Below are positions 1 to 9,600 of a DNA stretch of 33,260 nucleotides, in pieces (position 1 is the first letter of the stretch; every line of letters starts with the position of its first letter). A program made the position numbers and the translations under genes. The stretch lies in the NCBI GenBank assembly GCA_905234285.1, contig CAJOHK010000012.1:1-33260 (forward strand), written 5' to 3'. The notes beneath the pieces were generated by a model. That model made no database searches, had not been told where the DNA came from, and saw only the letters and a program-made list of their open reading frames with translations. This DNA is from an uncultured Bacteroidales bacterium (GTDB lineage Bacteria; Bacteroidota; Bacteroidia; Bacteroidales; UBA932).

Positions 1-91
1 GTACTTTCCTTTCAGTCTTTTCAAAGATCTTTTTAATTTCTAACCACCCTTCCGGGGGTTAAAAATCCCGCTCGTTTCGGAAGCGGGACTG
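1..91 (-). other. Leader resembling the start of an rRNA operon
   Basis: Downstream of the edge promoter the minus strand holds a hairpin with arms TCCCGCT/AGCGGGA (66-88) and a second GC-rich inverted repeat (42-60). It then has GATCTTTGAAAAGACT (29-14), which resembles the boxA-like GNTCTTTGAAA segment seen before 16S rRNA in many Bacteroidota. No rRNA is inside the window, so the assignment is an inference. Another highly expressed RNA or ribosomal gene is possible. Confidence 0.4.
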
Positions 92-122
92 CAAAGGTAG
101 CAACTATTTTTGAACTGACAAA
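92..122 (-). promoter_or_regulatory. Strong Bacteroidota-type promoter reading out of the left edge
   Basis: On the minus strand the sequence reads TTTG (positions 122-119), 19 nt, then TACCTTTG (99-92). This is an exact match to the Bacteroidota housekeeping promoter (TTTG / TAnnTTTG). It lies downstream of the CotH-like gene and points the same way, so it serves a gene or RNA beyond the left edge. Confidence 0.75.
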
Positions 123-166
123 TTTTTTTCGAGAATTTTTAAAATATTTTCATTTTCCACTACCCG

Positions 167-2149
167 TCAGAGGGTTGCCAGGGCCTTGTCGATGGCGTCA
201 ATTCGCTCTGTCACAGACTTTTTCATGCGGGAAACGGCCGCATCAAATGTAAGATAATAATCTTCATTCACAGTAGAGGTGTTGGGCCACAGGCCGGTAT
301 CGATGGATTCCGACTCCCTGATAAGATCGGCCTTTTGGTCGATATAGGTATCGATGCTCTGGAAAGAAGGCTTCAGAACCTCCCAGCGGTTCTTGAGTAG
401 ACGCACAAAAGCGGCATCCTTGAGCAGTTTGCCAAAGTAGATGCTCTGGGGAATGAAAAGCCCCGACTTGTTCACCTGGAAGGTATACCAGTCAAAATCC
501 CACACGGGGCCGGCATACATGATGCCGTTCCTAAAGTGGAAGTAGCAGCTCTTGGGATGGTTGGGCTCTCCGTTGTAGGTGATCTCGTGCACCAGGTACC
601 AGTCGGCGAAAGACGTGGCGTCCAGCAAAGTGTTATAGTCTACGTCGCCCTGGTAGATGCTGCGCTCGACAGCGGCTACCAGATCCTTGATGTCGGAGAA
701 AAGGGCGTCGGTCATCTCGTCGTCGTCGGGCTCCTTGACGCCGATGGGCATGCCGTCTGCCCCCTGGTTCACGCGGCGGCCATAGCTGCTGTAGAAGCGC
801 CAGGTGGCGTCGTAGTAGGTATCCATCTCGATGATGAAATCGGCCTGTACGCGCGATTTGCCGGTCTTGATTTGCTCGCCCAGCCAGTAATTGCCCTGAT
901 GCTGTCCGTTCAGGTACAACTCCACGAACTCGCCCGAAGGCGTCCAGTCCAGCGAGGTGCGGCGGGCCAGCTCAAAGGCTACGTCGTTGCGCAGCAGCGT
1001 GCGGTCCATCCAGTTGGCCAGCAGCACCCAGCGTTTGCCCTCGCCGGTGCCGATGAGGTCGCTCTTGGCGGGCAGTTTAAGGGTAAAGGGTTTCTTGGGA
1101 TAGGACCATGTGCTGTTGCCTCGGCCCTTGACGGCCACCGTAGTGTTCTCGTAGTAGATTATGCCGTTGTCGTCCAGCAGCGTCACCGAGCAATTCTCGG
1201 TCCATACGTCCTTGCTGTTAATGCCCACGCCACCAGGGGTTGTGATGCGCAGCGTCCTGAGGCCAGTGCCCAGCGTAAGCGACTGCTGGGGTGCGTTTAC
1301 CCATATAATAGAGGTGGCGTCGGGGATATTGGCCGATGACCGGTTCACCGTAACCCCCTGAATGGTCACTCCCTGGGACAACTTAATGCTTTGCAGCACA
1401 TTGCTGCCCTCATCGTTATCCATGGGTGCGCAGTCCAGGCTGGTGAGGCCGATACAGGCGCTAAGGTCCAGTTCTGAAAGTAAATTCCGATCCGCGGTAA
1501 GGGCCGTGAGCCGTGTGCAGGCCCTCAGGTCCAGTACCTGGATGCGGTTGTTGTGAAGATACAGCGTCTGCAGCTGGGTATTGGCACTGGCATCCACCCA
1601 CTGGATGTCGCAGTCGCCGGCGTCCACCGAAGTCAGATTGGGCGCGCCACCCAGGTCCAGGCTGGTAAGTGAATTTCCGTACGTTATGAGGCTGGAAAGC
1701 GATGCGTTTCCGTCCAGTCTGAGGCTCTCGATATGATTGTGCCGACAATCCACCGACAGAAGCTTAGGCAAGCCCGACAGGTCCAGTGCCGTAAGCTGAC
1801 CCAGGATTTTGCGGTCCTGGTCTCGGCGCCCTTTGGCCACCAGCGTTTCCAGGTTGGTCAGGTAGCCGATGCCCTCCAGGCTGGTGATATCCTCGGTAGA
1901 GACGTCAATGGCCGTTACCTGCAAGGCTTCCTGGGGGTCAATCTCATCGTCATGATTCATGTCGTATCTGGCCACGAGCCAAGCCTTGAAGTTGGCATCA
2001 GGAACGGAAATGACGTCGGCATTCTGGGGGTTCTGCGGCTGCGTTGTGTCCGTGTTGCCTTGCGGCGGGGCCGATGGCTCCTCCAACTTGGTTTCGCAAG
2101 CGGTTATGAGCAGGGTCAACCCTGCCAGAATGAGGATGCTGCGCTTCAT
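167..2149 (-). CDS. CotH-like lipoprotein with EF-hand-like loop and leucine-rich repeats
   Basis: This is a 660-residue surface lipoprotein: a short hydrophobic leader ends in the lipobox LITAC (Cys18). Residues 63-74 (DMNHDDEIDPQE) fit an EF-hand/dockerin calcium loop. Residues about 84-262 are irregular leucine-rich repeats (LTSLDL- and LQTLYL-type units). Residues about 340-620 resemble the CotH family: KGRGNSTW near 341, WVLLANWMDRTLLRND near 374, NGQHQGNYWLGEQ near 414 and PVWDFDW towards the end. CotH proteins are atypical kinases in spore coats and also occur as secreted proteins in Bacteroidota and Firmicutes. The substrate here is unknown, and kinase activity is inferred from family only. 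The ATG directly follows the stop of the upstream small gene, so the two are probably co-transcribed. Confidence 0.85.
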   Translation of the reverse strand: MKRSILILAGLTLLITACETKLEEPSAPPQGNTDTTQPQNPQNADVISVPDANFKAWLVARYDMNHDDEIDPQEALQVTAIDVSTEDITSLEGIGYLTNLETLVAKGRRDQDRKILGQLTALDLSGLPKLLSVDCRHNHIESLRLDGNASLSSLITYGNSLTSLDLGGAPNLTSVDAGDCDIQWVDASANTQLQTLYLHNNRIQVLDLRACTRLTALTADRNLLSELDLSACIGLTSLDCAPMDNDEGSNVLQSIKLSQGVTIQGVTVNRSSANIPDATSIIWVNAPQQSLTLGTGLRTLRITTPGGVGINSKDVWTENCSVTLLDDNGIIYYENTTVAVKGRGNSTWSYPKKPFTLKLPAKSDLIGTGEGKRWVLLANWMDRTLLRNDVAFELARRTSLDWTPSGEFVELYLNGQHQGNYWLGEQIKTGKSRVQADFIIEMDTYYDATWRFYSSYGRRVNQGADGMPIGVKEPDDDEMTDALFSDIKDLVAAVERSIYQGDVDYNTLLDATSFADWYLVHEITYNGEPNHPKSCYFHFRNGIMYAGPVWDFDWYTFQVNKSGLFIPQSIYFGKLLKDAAFVRLLKNRWEVLKPSFQSIDTYIDQKADLIRESESIDTGLWPNTSTVNEDYYLTFDAAVSRMKKSVTERIDAIDKALATL

Positions 2150-2557
2150 CTACTTCAACTGAGAAACAAAGGCCTGGGCCGCTTTGGAGCGGGGCAGCAA
2201 TTGCTTGGCCGCCCGCAGCCAGGCGTCGTCCAGGGTAGTGCCGAGCCCTTTAAGGGGAAACACCTCCTGCACCTTACCGTCACTCACGATGAGTTCCAGG
2301 TTCAGGGCCACCTGGCTCATGGAGCCGTCGGTATCTACCTGGTCCAGCACGTGCGGTGTAACGGTCAGTGTGCCATCGGCCTGCTCCTGAGGCCCCACCA
2401 ACTTGAACCCGCCGGCTTCCAGCATCTGGGCGAACCGCTGCTGCAGCACCTGTCCCGCCGCCTCGGGAATGCTTGCATCCAACTCCAGTTTGAACGACTG
2501 GCCCCAGGCAGTGAGGCTGGCCATGAACAGCACTATGGCAATCAATATCTTTTTCAT
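2150..2557 (-). CDS. Small exported protein of unknown function
   Basis: A 135-residue protein that I do not recognise. It begins MKKILIAIVLFMASLTAWGQ, a signal peptide likely cut by signal peptidase I after AWG or AWGQ. The mature part is an alpha/beta-looking domain without cysteines or an obvious catalytic motif. An upstream in-frame ATG at 2656 would add 33 residues and run through the promoter, so the start at 2557 is preferred. A TAnnTTTG box ends 5 nt before this ATG. The stop codon abuts the ATG of the CotH-like gene, which suggests one transcript and perhaps a shared envelope role. Confidence 0.75.
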   Translation of the reverse strand: MKKILIAIVLFMASLTAWGQSFKLELDASIPEAAGQVLQQRFAQMLEAGGFKLVGPQEQADGTLTVTPHVLDQVDTDGSMSQVALNLELIVSDGKVQEVFPLKGLGTTLDDAWLRAAKQLLPRSKAAQAFVSQLK

Positions 2558-2562
2558 GACCA

Positions 2563-2594
2563 CAAAGGTAAAAAAAGCCTCGGTACAAAACAAA
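2563..2594 (-). promoter_or_regulatory. Promoter of the small exported protein / CotH-like operon
   Basis: On the minus strand: TTTG (2594-2591), 20 nt, TACCTTTG (2570-2563), then ATG at 2557. The short distance implies a leaderless or nearly leaderless mRNA. Confidence 0.75.
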
Positions 2595-2654
2595 CGTGAA
2601 TCCATTCGGCCACCCCACAGATCACTTAAGGCGCTGTTTATCAGCAAGTTATAC

Positions 2655-2709
2655 ATATTCAGTCCGGCTTTTTGCCGGACTGAATATCCAGAAGCAATTG
2701 ATTATCAAT
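2655..2709. repeat. Dispersed hairpin repeat, copy 1
   Basis: A perfect 14-bp inverted repeat ATATTCAGTCCGGC / GCCGGACTGAATAT (2655-2668 / 2674-2687) with a TTTTT loop, followed by a flank ending ATTATCAAT (2701-2709). The same hairpin core and flank recur in the same orientation at 5305-5349, with a different loop. The minus strand has no T-run after the stem, so it is not a standard terminator for groL. Confidence 0.75.
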
Positions 2710-2934
2710 GAGTTAAGTGAACAGGGCAAATAAAGCAAAGCATCCCGTTTTTGTCCGTGGAGACAACTCGTTGATTGGCAGTGCTTTAAACGAATATCCC
2801 CAGGCAAAATTACCTGTGGACAAATACTTAATTCGCTTATAACCAGCACGTTACGCCCACGGTGGATGCCAATAACCCAACAGCATGGGCAACAGCCCAA
2901 CAGCCAACCGGGCGCAACGAGCCTGGCGCCGAGC
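2710..2934. other. Intergenic region behind groL, no gene seen
   Basis: This 225-bp stretch lies between the hairpin repeat and the groL stop. I see no plausible coding region; the open frames through it lack start context and family resemblance. TTTAAACGAAT at 2785-2795, next to an imperfect CCCCAGG...CCTGTGG inverted repeat, partly matches (inverted) the sequence at 6620-6674 before the alpha-2-macroglobulin gene. This suggests a second type of dispersed element. Confidence 0.4.
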
Positions 2935-4826
<1,892 letters not shown>

Positions 4827-4889
4827 AATTTATTGTGTTTTTAGTTGTTTCCACTGGGCCGATGCCTGCCGCACCGGCACCCCCTGTGA

Positions 4890-4906
4890 ATCAATCCCCG
4901 TGCCAA
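4890..4906 (-). promoter_or_regulatory. Candidate sigma-54-like promoter of groS-groL
   Basis: On the minus strand TTGGCACG (4906-4899), GGGA, TTGAT (4894-4890) matches the -24 element of RpoN promoters exactly and the -12 element with one mismatch (TTGAT against TTGCW). It would start transcription roughly 50 nt before groS. The mismatch falls on the usually conserved GC of the -12 box, so this is only a candidate. Confidence 0.35.
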
Positions 4907-4916
4907 CCGCCCCCGA

Positions 4917-4931
4917 CTGACAAATTGGCAG
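4917..4931. promoter_or_regulatory. Quasi-palindrome upstream of groS
   Basis: CTGACAAATTGGCAG is a 15-bp inverted repeat (pattern CTGnCAAnTTGnCAG), 11 nt upstream of the candidate -24 box. Its symmetry and position suit an operator or activator site for heat-shock control. No known regulator is assigned. Confidence 0.35.
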
Positions 4932-4942
4932 AATGCATTATT

Positions 4943-5095
4943 GGGGAAGGTCCCGACCAAAATTGGGGAAGGTCTGTTTTTGTACGGGAGACCTTCCCCG
5001 CAAAAATGGGCACTGGTAGCTTGTATGGCATAAACAGTGGGGAAGGTCCCCACCCTGAAATCAGACCTTCCCCAAAAATGGCAGGTATCTTCCCC
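4943..5095. repeat. Array of GGGGAAGGTC inverted repeats
   Basis: Ten-base units GGGGAAGGTC occur at 4943-4952, 4965-4974 and 5039-5048. Their reverse complement GACCTTCCCC is at 4990-4999 and 5064-5073, and a degenerate copy at 5086-5095. Two pairs form identical-geometry hairpins (10-bp stem, 15-nt loop) at 4965-4999 and 5039-5073, exactly 74 bp apart, with unrelated loops. Each is followed by CAAAAATGG. There is no gene here; open frames on both strands merely read through the array. Confidence 0.85.
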
Positions 5096-5111
5096 CCAAG
5101 GGGAATTCAGG

Positions 5112-5143
5112 TTTGTCAATTCCGGTAAAAAAACGTATTTTTG
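5112..5143 (+). promoter_or_regulatory. Promoter of the decayed gene
   Basis: TTTG (5112-5115), 20 nt, TATTTTTG (5136-5143), then ATG at 5147. It matches the TTTG / TAnnTTTG consensus and outlives the gene it once served. Confidence 0.6.
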
Positions 5144-5146
5144 AGC

Positions 5147-5288
5147 ATGGAAATCATCAAGGACCTATACTTTGAGGGTGAGCGGCCGCATCCAGGCCGG
5201 GTCCATCGGCCAGATAATCCTGGATGCCAATTGCAAAGCGCCCGGCAATTGCGTCATTACTTGTGTCACTCAACTACTTGATACATAA
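5147..5288 (+). pseudogene. Remnant of a gene, perhaps DUF3737 family, with internal deletion
   Basis: A start codon right behind a good promoter opens MEIIKDLYFEGERP, which resembles the N-terminus of DUF3737-family proteins. After 14 codons the frame continues as unrelated sequence to a stop at 5281. A shifted frame over about 5174-5288 reads AGSIGQIILDAN and KAPGNCVIT and ends at TAA 5288, which resembles the end of such proteins. The simplest reading is a large internal deletion that joined the two ends out of frame. The family call is from memory and uncertain. The decay itself is better supported by the intact promoter before a 44-codon frame. Confidence 0.4.
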
Positions 5289-5304
5289 GCACTTCCAGAA
5301 AAGC

Positions 5305-5349
5305 AGTCCGGCTGACAGCCGGACTGAATATCAGCAACTCATTATCAAT
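5305..5349. repeat. Dispersed hairpin repeat, copy 2
   Basis: AGTCCGGC (5305-5312) TGACA GCCGGACT (5318-5325), followed by GAATATC, AGCAACTC and ATTATCAAT (5341-5349). It matches copy 1 (2655-2709) in stem, orientation and right flank, while the loop and the left end differ. It ends 11 nt before the patB start codon and so lies in its 5' region. Confidence 0.7.
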
Positions 5350-5360
5350 CAACAACTTAG

Positions 5361-6548
5361 ATGAATACGCCAGTATACAACTTTGACCTGGCCCCCGACA
5401 GGCAGGGCACTGAGAGCGTGAAATGGGACCTGTTCCCCGGCAAGCTGCCCATGTGGGTGGCCGATATGGACTTCCAGGCCGCGCCGGAGATTCTGGAAGC
5501 CCTGCAGAAGCGCCTGAACCACGGGGTCTTCGGCTACGAGCTGGTGCCGGACACCTACTTTGAAGCCACGGGCCGATGGTTTGCCCAAAGGCACGGCTGG
5601 GAGGGCATCGGCCGGGACAACATTGTCCCCACCACCGGCGTCATTGCCGCCTACAGCGCCGCCATCAAGGCCATGACTGAGCCCGGCGACCAAGTGCTGG
5701 TGATGACCCCGTGCTACAACGCCTTCTTCCCTGCCATCCGCAACTACAAATGCCTGCAACTGGACTGTCCGCTGATTTACCACGCCGACGGCTACACCAT
5801 TGACTGGGAAGACCTGGAGGCCAAAGCCGCAGAGGCCCGCATCCTGCTGCTGTGCAATCCGCACAACCCGGTGGGCCGCGTCTGGACCCGGGAGGAGCTG
5901 CTGCAGGTGGCCGACATCTGCTATCGGCACGGCGTGTTCGTAATTTCCGACGAGATCCACTGTGAGCTCACCTACAAAGGCCACGACTACACGCCTTGGG
6001 CCACGCTGCCCGCGCAGTATGTAGCCAACTCGGTGTCCTGCATCTCCCCCACCAAAGCCTTCAACATAGCCGGCATACAAATTGCCAACATCTTTGCGGC
6101 CGATCCGGACATCCTGGCCAAGATGGCTCGCGCCCTTAAAGAGAACGAGTGCTCCGACGTAAACGTGTTCGGCGTAACCGCCCTGCAGGCCGCCTACAAC
6201 GCCGGCAGCCCCTGGCTGGACCAGCTGCGGGAATACCTGTGGCACAACGCCCTCACCGTGTATGGCTTTCTGGACGATGCCATCCCTCTCATGAGCGCCG
6301 TCCCGCTGGAAGGCACCTACCTCATGTGGCTGGACTGCCGCGCGGCGCTTGGGCCCGGAGAGCCCCTGGAAGGCTTAAGCGAGCGCTTTGCCCGACACCT
6401 ACGGGACTGCGGCCTGGTTCTTAGCACCGGAACCATCTACGGCGCGGCCGGCGAAGGATTTGAACGCCTGAACATCGCCTGCCCCCGCACCCGCCTGCTG
6501 GAAGGGCTGGAGCTGCTGAAAACCGCATTTGAAAGCTATCGGCCTTAG
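5361..6548 (+). CDS. patB: PLP-dependent C-S lyase, MalY/PatB family (cystathionine beta-lyase-like)
   Basis: A 395-residue fold-type I pyridoxal-phosphate enzyme, full length. MalY/PatB enzymes cleave the C-S bond of cystathionine or related cysteine conjugates, giving a thiol, pyruvate and ammonia. Visible marks are LPMWVADMDF (29-38), typical of the family, CYN with the ring-stacking Tyr119, CNPHNPVGRVW (Asn166-Asn169), SDEIHCEL (Asp197, which contacts the PLP ring nitrogen) and SPTKAFNIAGIQ with Schiff-base Lys232. It stands alone on the plus strand. Its ATG follows hairpin repeat copy 2 by 11 nt, and no TAnnTTTG promoter is evident. The true substrate (cystathionine, cysteine or other) cannot be read from sequence. 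Confidence 0.92.
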   Translation: MNTPVYNFDLAPDRQGTESVKWDLFPGKLPMWVADMDFQAAPEILEALQKRLNHGVFGYELVPDTYFEATGRWFAQRHGWEGIGRDNIVPTTGVIAAYSAAIKAMTEPGDQVLVMTPCYNAFFPAIRNYKCLQLDCPLIYHADGYTIDWEDLEAKAAEARILLLCNPHNPVGRVWTREELLQVADICYRHGVFVISDEIHCELTYKGHDYTPWATLPAQYVANSVSCISPTKAFNIAGIQIANIFAADPDILAKMARALKENECSDVNVFGVTALQAAYNAGSPWLDQLREYLWHNALTVYGFLDDAIPLMSAVPLEGTYLMWLDCRAALGPGEPLEGLSERFARHLRDCGLVLSTGTIYGAAGEGFERLNIACPRTRLLEGLELLKTAFESYRP

Positions 6549-6555
6549 ACGTCCA

Positions 6556-6589
6556 GCCGGGCCACGGCACCGCTAAGCACCCGCCCGGC
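6556..6589. terminator. Possible stem-loop after patB
   Basis: GCCGGGC (6556-6562) pairs with GCCCGGC (6583-6589) around a 20-nt loop, 7 nt after the patB stop. It has no T-run, so an intrinsic terminator is uncertain. Confidence 0.3.
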
Positions 6590-6608
6590 CAGCGCCCGTC
6601 GAATGCAA

Positions 6609-6674
6609 ATGACTGATAATGAGTAACTTATAAGAAATACCCTAGGGAAAATCCGGCAGGGTAATTCGTTTAAA
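6609..6674. repeat. Dispersed-element-like sequence before the alpha-2-macroglobulin gene
   Basis: CTGATAATGAGTAACT resembles the flank of the hairpin repeats. It is followed by TATAAG, an imperfect CCCTAGGG...CAGGG inverted repeat, and ATTCGTTTAAA (6664-6674). The last part is found inverted at 2785-2795 with a similar neighbour. It occupies most of the 140-bp gap between patB and the next gene. I see no clear TAnnTTTG promoter in it. Confidence 0.35.
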
Positions 6675-6688
6675 ATATTGATATTCAA

Positions 6689-9600
6689 ATGATTACATTC
6701 AACGCCCAAAGAGCGACCGGGAAGTGGGTCGCACTTACAGTTCTGGCAGTGGCCCTGCTGGCAGCCTGCAACGGCAGCAAAAAGACCGCCACACCCTCGG
6801 CCGAAGTCTACGCCCCCTACATCCAGGCCTACACCGGCGGCATTGTGGCCGATGACGCGGCCATTCGCATCGACCTGGTGGCCGACGCCCCCGAGACCGT
6901 AACGCAAGACCCCACGGCGGCCGAAGCACTCTTTAGCTTCAAGCCAGAAGTAAAAGGCAGCGTGAAGTGGGACAACCCGGCCTCGGTGAGCTTCATCCCC
7001 GAGGAAGGCGCCCTAAAGCCCGGCCAAAGCTACACCGTATCCTTTGCCTTAAACAAAGTGGCCCCTACGCCCAAGGAGCTGGAGAGCTTTGACTTTGGCA
7101 TTGTGGTGCGGCAGCGTACTGCGCAAACCACCCTGCTCACCGAAGAGCCCGACAACGGCCAGAAGTTCCGCGTGGTGAGCGCCTGCCAGGAAGAAGACCA
7201 TATAGACGTCAAGCTGAGCGGCAGCCCCGTGAACGCCGGCAAAAAAGGCATGGTGGAACTCAAAGGGGCCCTGCGCAGCTACGTGCAGGTGAAGGACAGC
7301 ACCGTCAGGATTCACTTCGAGGGCCGGAAAGAGGACCTTACCCTTACGCTGGACCAGAGCCTGAAGGACGCCGAAGGCAACACCCTGGGCCAGACCTTCA
7401 CCCGCATCTTCCAGCTCAAGGAGGAGGAACCCGCCGTTCAGATTCCCTTAAAGGGACAGATTCTGCCCGACAAACAAGCGCTCGTACTCCCTTTCAAAGC
7501 TGTGAACCTGAGCGCCGTAGAAGTGCGCATTGTCAAGATTTACCAGAAGAACATGCTCATGTTCCTGCAGGAGAATGAGCTGGGCGGCAGTTCCAGCATC
7601 CGCCGATGCGGCCGTCTGGTTTACAAGGCCGACATCCCCCTGGACGCCACCAAGGACCTGCACCAGTGGAACGAGCACAGTCTGGACCTGAGCGGCCTCC
7701 TGAAGCAGGAGCCCGGCGCACTGTACCGCATCAGACTGAGCTTCCGCCTGGACCAGAGCCTCTACGGCGGCAAGGAGCCCAGCCGCATGAGCCAGGTAGT
7801 GGATGGCACCCCAAGCCGCGCCGACCAGGCCGTCTGGGACACCCCCAGCCCCTACTATTGGGAAAACGACTACGACTGGAGCCAATATGATTGGGAAGAG
7901 GCCAACGACCCCACCAAGGCATCGTTCTACATGGACAGCGACCGCTTCCCCAGCGTGCAGCTCATGGCCAGCGACCTGGGCCTGGTGGCCGAATATGCCG
8001 AGGGTAACACCCTGTGGCTGGCCGCCACCGACCTCATTAGCGCGCAGCCTGTACCGGGCGCCAGCCTGGAGGTGTACGACTACCAGCTGCAACCCATCGC
8101 CCAGGGTAAGACCGACCGCAACGGCCTGGCCGAACTCACCGTGTCCCGCAAGCCCTTTGCCGTGGTGGGCAAAGCCGGCGGCAGCATTGCCTACCTGCGG
8201 GTAGTGAGTGGAGGCGAACGCTCCCTGAGCCGCTTTGACGTGGGCGGCCAGGTGCTGGACCAGGGCCTCAAGGCCTTCCTGTACGGCGAGCGCGGCGTAT
8301 GGCGTCCCGGCGACACCATGCACTTGACCATGATTCTGTCCAGCAAGGGCAAGCCCCTCCCGGAAGGCCATCCCGCCACCCTGGAACTGTACACCCCCGA
8401 AGGCCGCTTCTACGCCAAAAAGGTAGCACACGGCACCGACGGCTTCTACAACTTTGACCTCACCACCAAGGCCGACGACCCCACCGGCTACTGGAACGCC
8501 ACCGTCAAAGTGGGCGGCAGCAGCTTCCACAAAACCCTGCACGTAGAAACTGTCAAGCCTAATCGGCTCAAGATCAGTACCGAATATCCGTCCCTCCTGC
8601 AGGCCGGGCAAAGCGTGAACGTGCCCATCCAGGCCGCCTGGCTCAGCGGAAGCCCCGCCGGCGGGAATGCCGTCCATGCCCAGATGACGCTTAAACCCGC
8701 CAAGGGCGCCCCGTTCAAGGGCTTCGAGAAATACAGCTTCACGGACCCGTCGTCCAACTTCAGCTCGGCCGAGCACGAACTGTACAAGACCAAGCTGAAC
8801 GGCACCGGCGCCACCACCGTGAATGTAAAACTCCCCGATGCCAAGGGTGCGCCGGGCCTGCTTACCGCCTTCATCGTCACCTCCGTGGAAGAACCTGGCG
8901 GCGACGAGAGCTTTACCACCGAAACCCTGCCCTACTCCCCCTACAGCGCCTACGTGGGCATCCGCATTCCCGACGGGGACTATCTGGAAACCGACAAGGA
9001 CCACAAACTGAGCGTGGCCGTGGTAGATGCAGGCGGCAAGCGCGTCGCCGGCCACAAGCTGGAGTACTGCATCTTCAAAACCGGCTGGAACTGGTGGTGG
9101 GATAGTCCCGGCGGAGACCTGGACGCCTATGTGAGCGGCCGGTCCGTGAGCGTTGCGGCCAGCGGTCATCTGACCAGCGGAAGCCAGGATGCCTCCATCC
9201 CCTTCCGCATCAACTATCCCGAGTGGGGCCGATACCTGCTGCTGGTGCGGGACACCGCGTCGGGCCACGTGAGCGGCCGCAGCTTTACCATGGACTGGCC
9301 CGAGTACCGCGGCCGCGCCGACAGGCTGGATCCCGAATCCCTCACCATGCTCACCCTGTCCACCGACAAGCCGCAGTACAAGGCCGGAGAGACGGCCACC
9401 GTGTTCATCCCGGCCGCCAAGGGCGGGCAGGCGCTGGTTTCCCTGGAGAATGCCGGCGGCGTGATCCGGCGCGAGTGGGTGGCCACCTCCGACAAGGACA
9501 CCCCCTGGAAATTCACCGTTGAGCCTTCCATGGCCCCTAATATCTATGTGCACGTAACCCTGCTGCAGCCCTACGGCAACACGGCGAACGACCTTCCCAT

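Noticed and set aside
2655..2687. Intrinsic terminator of groL
   Set aside because: The stem is strong, but no T-run follows on the minus strand, it lies about 250 bp past the groL stop, and a near copy sits in an unrelated place at 5305.
2649..2900. 83-codon minus-strand frame behind groL
   Set aside because: It runs through the hairpin repeat and other extragenic motifs, has unusual Cys-rich composition, and shows no signal peptide or known motif.
4835..5128. Open frames on both strands across the GGGGAAGGTC array
   Set aside because: They have no family resemblance and simply read through a repeat array; the sequence is better explained by DNA-level inverted repeats.
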